64,000 bases of DNA from Thamnidium elegans. Lineage: Eukaryota > Mucoromycota > Mucoromycetes > Mucorales > Mucoraceae. Of this stretch, positions 61,577 through 64,000 are shown piece after piece; positions within the stretch are counted from its first letter, which is position 1; every line of letters starts with the position of its first letter. The stretch covers positions 151,501-215,500 of the forward strand of contig JAIXMG010000027.1 in NCBI GenBank assembly GCA_025201345.1, in the 5' to 3' direction. A model generated the notes under the pieces. It saw only the letters and a program-made list of their open reading frames with translations. It made no database searches and had not been told where the DNA came from. Position numbers and translations under genes: made by a program.

Positions 61577-61950
61577 GAAGCAGAAGTTTGATGAAAGTAT
61601 GCATGTAGGATTATGTACCATAGTAACAATTAGACCGATAGCGACTTTTTTTTTAAAAATGTAAAAAGAGGGCGGGCCAACTGACATAAATATAGTAAAA
61701 GAAACTAGTCATTCACAGTCAAATATATGTCAACTAAACACCTACCTTCTGTTATAGCCATACATGTCTTTTTTTCTTATTGAGACTGGAAAAAAAAGGA
61801 TAGAAGATAAATAGTCCCATGAGAAAGTTGCTAAGATATATTATACAGCCCTACTTTTAGGTATAATATAAATCTATATTTTTCGAGGATGCTTTTAGTA
61901 TGTATCAATGTCAATCTATTAGTGTAAATAGACATAATATAACGTTTTTC
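60806..61950. other. Intergenic, AT-rich
   Basis: 3' flank of the HSF gene and AT-rich sequence with C, A and T homopolymers (for example 60960-60970 and 61550-61576). No gene is recognised. Confidence 0.5.
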
Positions 61951-61952
61951 TT

Positions 61953-62742
61953 GGGACCACGGTGGGTGCCCATAGGGAGAGTGAGGATCGGGTACTTCGT
62001 GGTCTGTAAGAGTTTGTCACAGCACGGTCAGATCTGTCACACAACCATTGTCTATAAAAGAAACTAAAAAAAAAAATTCAAACAGTAATTGATCAAAGTT
62101 TATGAATGATTTTAATAAAAAGTTCATTTTATATATAAATAGTATGTTATTCTTCATCTGAAGAGAGAATGTTAACATAATCTATTTTTTTTTTTGGATC
62201 AATAGGTACGTTTTCTTTATGTTTTGGAAACTGGCCAAAAAATATTACAAGTTACTTTAAAAAGAGAAGAATAGGTTTTGTCAACACTAAAATACAGTTT
62301 TTAGATGGGAGGATACTTAAATTGTAAATGGCCTAATTGAACAGCGAGCCAATGTACATTTAATGAATTCTGAAGAATAAAAGGCTGTACTTTCACTTTA
62401 AGTTTTACTGAAGCTTTGAGTGGTAAGTAAGTAAATGGTTCGTCTGCAAATGATGTGAAGAACGGTTCGCTGTAAATCCATACAGGTAAATCGTAAGCAT
62501 CAGCAACAACTTGAGTACATTCAGGCGTCTTAAACCAGACAGACAACGTATTACATTTTGCCTTAATGTCTTTTTCTAAACTGACAGTGCCGAAATCGAA
62601 GAATCTTGAATACACATCTTTGTTAGCATCTAAAGCTACAAACATATCTTTCTTGACGTCTTTATATCTAGTTCTATACAAACTCTTACGGACCACGAAG
62701 TACCCGATCCTCACTATCCCTATGGGCGCCCACCGTGGTCCC
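61953..62742. repeat. 65-bp inverted repeat flanking an OTU-like fragment
   Basis: Left arm 61953-62017 and right arm 62678-62742 are inverted copies with three mismatches by eye. Both read GGGACCACGGTGGG then a GATCGGGTACTTCGTGGTC core. The right arm is the 5' end of the minus-strand coding fragment at 62301-62741; the left arm is the matching piece of a second copy on the plus strand that is cut short after about 25 codons (VRIGYFVVCKSLSQH). Confidence 0.8.
62301..62741 (-). pseudogene. Truncated OTU-like protein fragment, probably transposon-associated
   Basis: Open frame of about 146 codons beginning right at the inverted repeat, with a TAG in frame immediately upstream and no ATG near its start. 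It contains VRIGYFVVRKSLYRTRYKDV KKDMFVALDANKDVYSRFF, then TPECTQVVADAYDLPVWIYS, TYLPL and NVHWLAVQLGHLQF. Spacing of the VVADAYDLPV and HW elements resembles OTU-type cysteine peptidases, in which the catalytic His-Trp lies near the C-terminus and a GDGxCxFR motif near the N-terminus. That N-terminal motif is not recognisable here (the region reads PRWAPIGIVRIGYFV), so a catalytic Cys is missing. OTU-like domains occur in fungal DNA transposons. It may be one exon, since TTTCTTAG precedes it, but no upstream exon is evident. Confidence 0.45.
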
Positions 62743-62744
62743 TA

Positions 62745-64000
62745 AGAAAGCCGATAATATAAATATAATAAAAAGTAATAGTTCGTCCCTACTCGCAGTC
62801 TATGAATTAACCACGAGATAAAAATTAAGGAAATATGAGAGTCGTGTAGAGAACCATAAACAATACGTAATACTATCTGCTGTTCCATACCCCTCTTCAC
62901 CCATCTTCTTGTAACCCCCCTTTATTCTATCGCTCGCATAGTGTAAACTATATAAGAGCTTCCGCCCTTAATAAATTCGTCGTCATTACTTGCCTCTTTC
63001 GATTTTTCGAAATTCTTTAACCTCCCTATCTAAAAAAAGAAGTTAAATTATCACCTTGAATAGGACTACTTTACTAATATCTTTTATTTTTGCTTTGTCT
63101 TATTTGAATCCCACAGTGATTATACCTAACCAAGGGTAAACCGTAGCTCGTATTACAAACTGAGTATCATATTTTCCTCGACCTTAAAGCTAAAACGATG
63201 TACCCGATATCAAAATGTATCTTTCGCCTAATATCTCCTTTACGATTTTTTCTATGGAACAGGTAGAACATTTCCCAATGAGTGTCATGACGATAAATAA
63301 ACTTGGCTGTTGTTGAGATTTTTTTCTCTGCTTGTGAAGTTGCTCTTGGATCTGAAGCATTTCTGACTCAAGAACAAAACGATTTTATATACTTTTTTTT
63401 AAAAAAAAACTATTCGTTTCTTAAAGAGTTGACTCTTAATCTTTTGGGTCAATAGACGCAAGCTTAAATGAGATGGTCTAAAATAAAACTACATAGCAGA
63501 TCGATATCAGCATTTTAGAAATATAAGTTTTCAATCTATCATATAAAGGTGTACAATATGCTTAGCAAACATTACCAGAAAGAAAATGATTTTCGTCCGG
63601 TTCGGAACGTTAAACTGAATATCTTTCTTCCCTTAAAAAACATCACAGTGTAACGTATCACAACACTATAACCTCTTGATCTACCAATCCGTTAATACAC
63701 CCAAGGTAAAGGTTTACCCTGCAAGTAAAATAAAAAAAATATTCAAATGTCATTTTTATAAAGTACAAAAGGCATAAAGTTTTACCCTTCCGTCCCCCCC
63801 CCCCACCCTCCCCCAGTTATGCAAAAAAAAAAAAAAAAAAAAAAAAATCGCTCTAAAGTTTCTTCGTATAAAACTTTAGGACCTTATCGATTTGATTTGA
63901 TCATTGTGTCAAAAATATAACCAATAAAAAATTAATTATAAAAAAAAAGAACAAATAAATACTAGCTGTTTTATCTTTTTTTTTCTACCTCTTACCTCTT
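62745..64000. other. Intergenic, AT-rich, window end
   Basis: AT-rich DNA with a C run near 63796-63806 and a long A run near 63824-63847. No open frame or RNA gene is supported. Confidence 0.5.

Overview
This is 64 kb of nuclear DNA from an early-diverging filamentous fungus, most likely Mucoromycota (Mucorales type). The evidence is strong AT bias, many short GT-AG introns (about 45-110 nt) that often carry long A/T homopolymers, and a gene set that is clearly fungal: Arp8, Atg8, a Rom2-like RhoGEF, Avt-type and ART-type proteins, a self-sufficient P450-reductase fusion, and an HSF with polyglutamine. No tRNA, rRNA, CRISPR or bacterial-style operon was seen. Most gene models were assembled by hand by checking splice sites and reading phase. 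Each reported exon set adds up to a whole number of codons.

Layout. 1-12.9 kb: the 3' end of a GAR (Gas2-related) protein gene, an unknown 277-aa protein, a peroxisomal carnitine acetyltransferase ending in SKL, an alpha-arrestin, a VPS9-domain Rab GEF and a cytochrome P450. 12.9-16.3 kb: a decayed accessory island with tandem repeats, a small coding relic, a pseudogene and a MITE-like element. 16.3-35 kb: a dense housekeeping block with a 12-exon P-type cation ATPase, ARP8, a two-PAS protein, a Rho1 GEF, ribosomal protein eL39, ATG8, a cystathionine beta-synthase-like enzyme and an AT-hook/Myb-like protein. 35-39.8 kb: a second accessory island centred on a near-perfect inverted repeat of about 770 bp per arm with a 62-nt loop, followed by oppositely oriented fragments of a related coding family. 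39.8-50.2 kb: three minus-strand genes, an Avt-type amino-acid transporter, exportin-4, and a CYP505-like P450-reductase fusion with an unusual N-terminal extension. 50.2-58.4 kb: about 8 kb with no intact gene, containing diverged repeats, relics and a second MITE copy. 58.4-60.8 kb: an HSF-type transcription factor. 60.8-64 kb: AT-rich DNA with a truncated OTU-like fragment bounded by a 65-bp inverted repeat.

The genes are independent eukaryotic units, not a pathway cluster. Themes recur: membrane traffic and nutrient transport (arrestin, VPS9, Avt), Rho/cell-wall signalling, autophagy, acetyl-unit transport and redox metabolism. The most unusual content is in the accessory islands (the palindromic gene pair and the OTU-like fragment between inverted repeats) and in gene-structure oddities: an 11-nt microexon, a GC-AG intron, a frame-preserving intron inside the HSF DNA-binding domain, an EF-hand-like N-terminus on the ATPase and a ubiquitin-like N-terminus on the P450 fusion.
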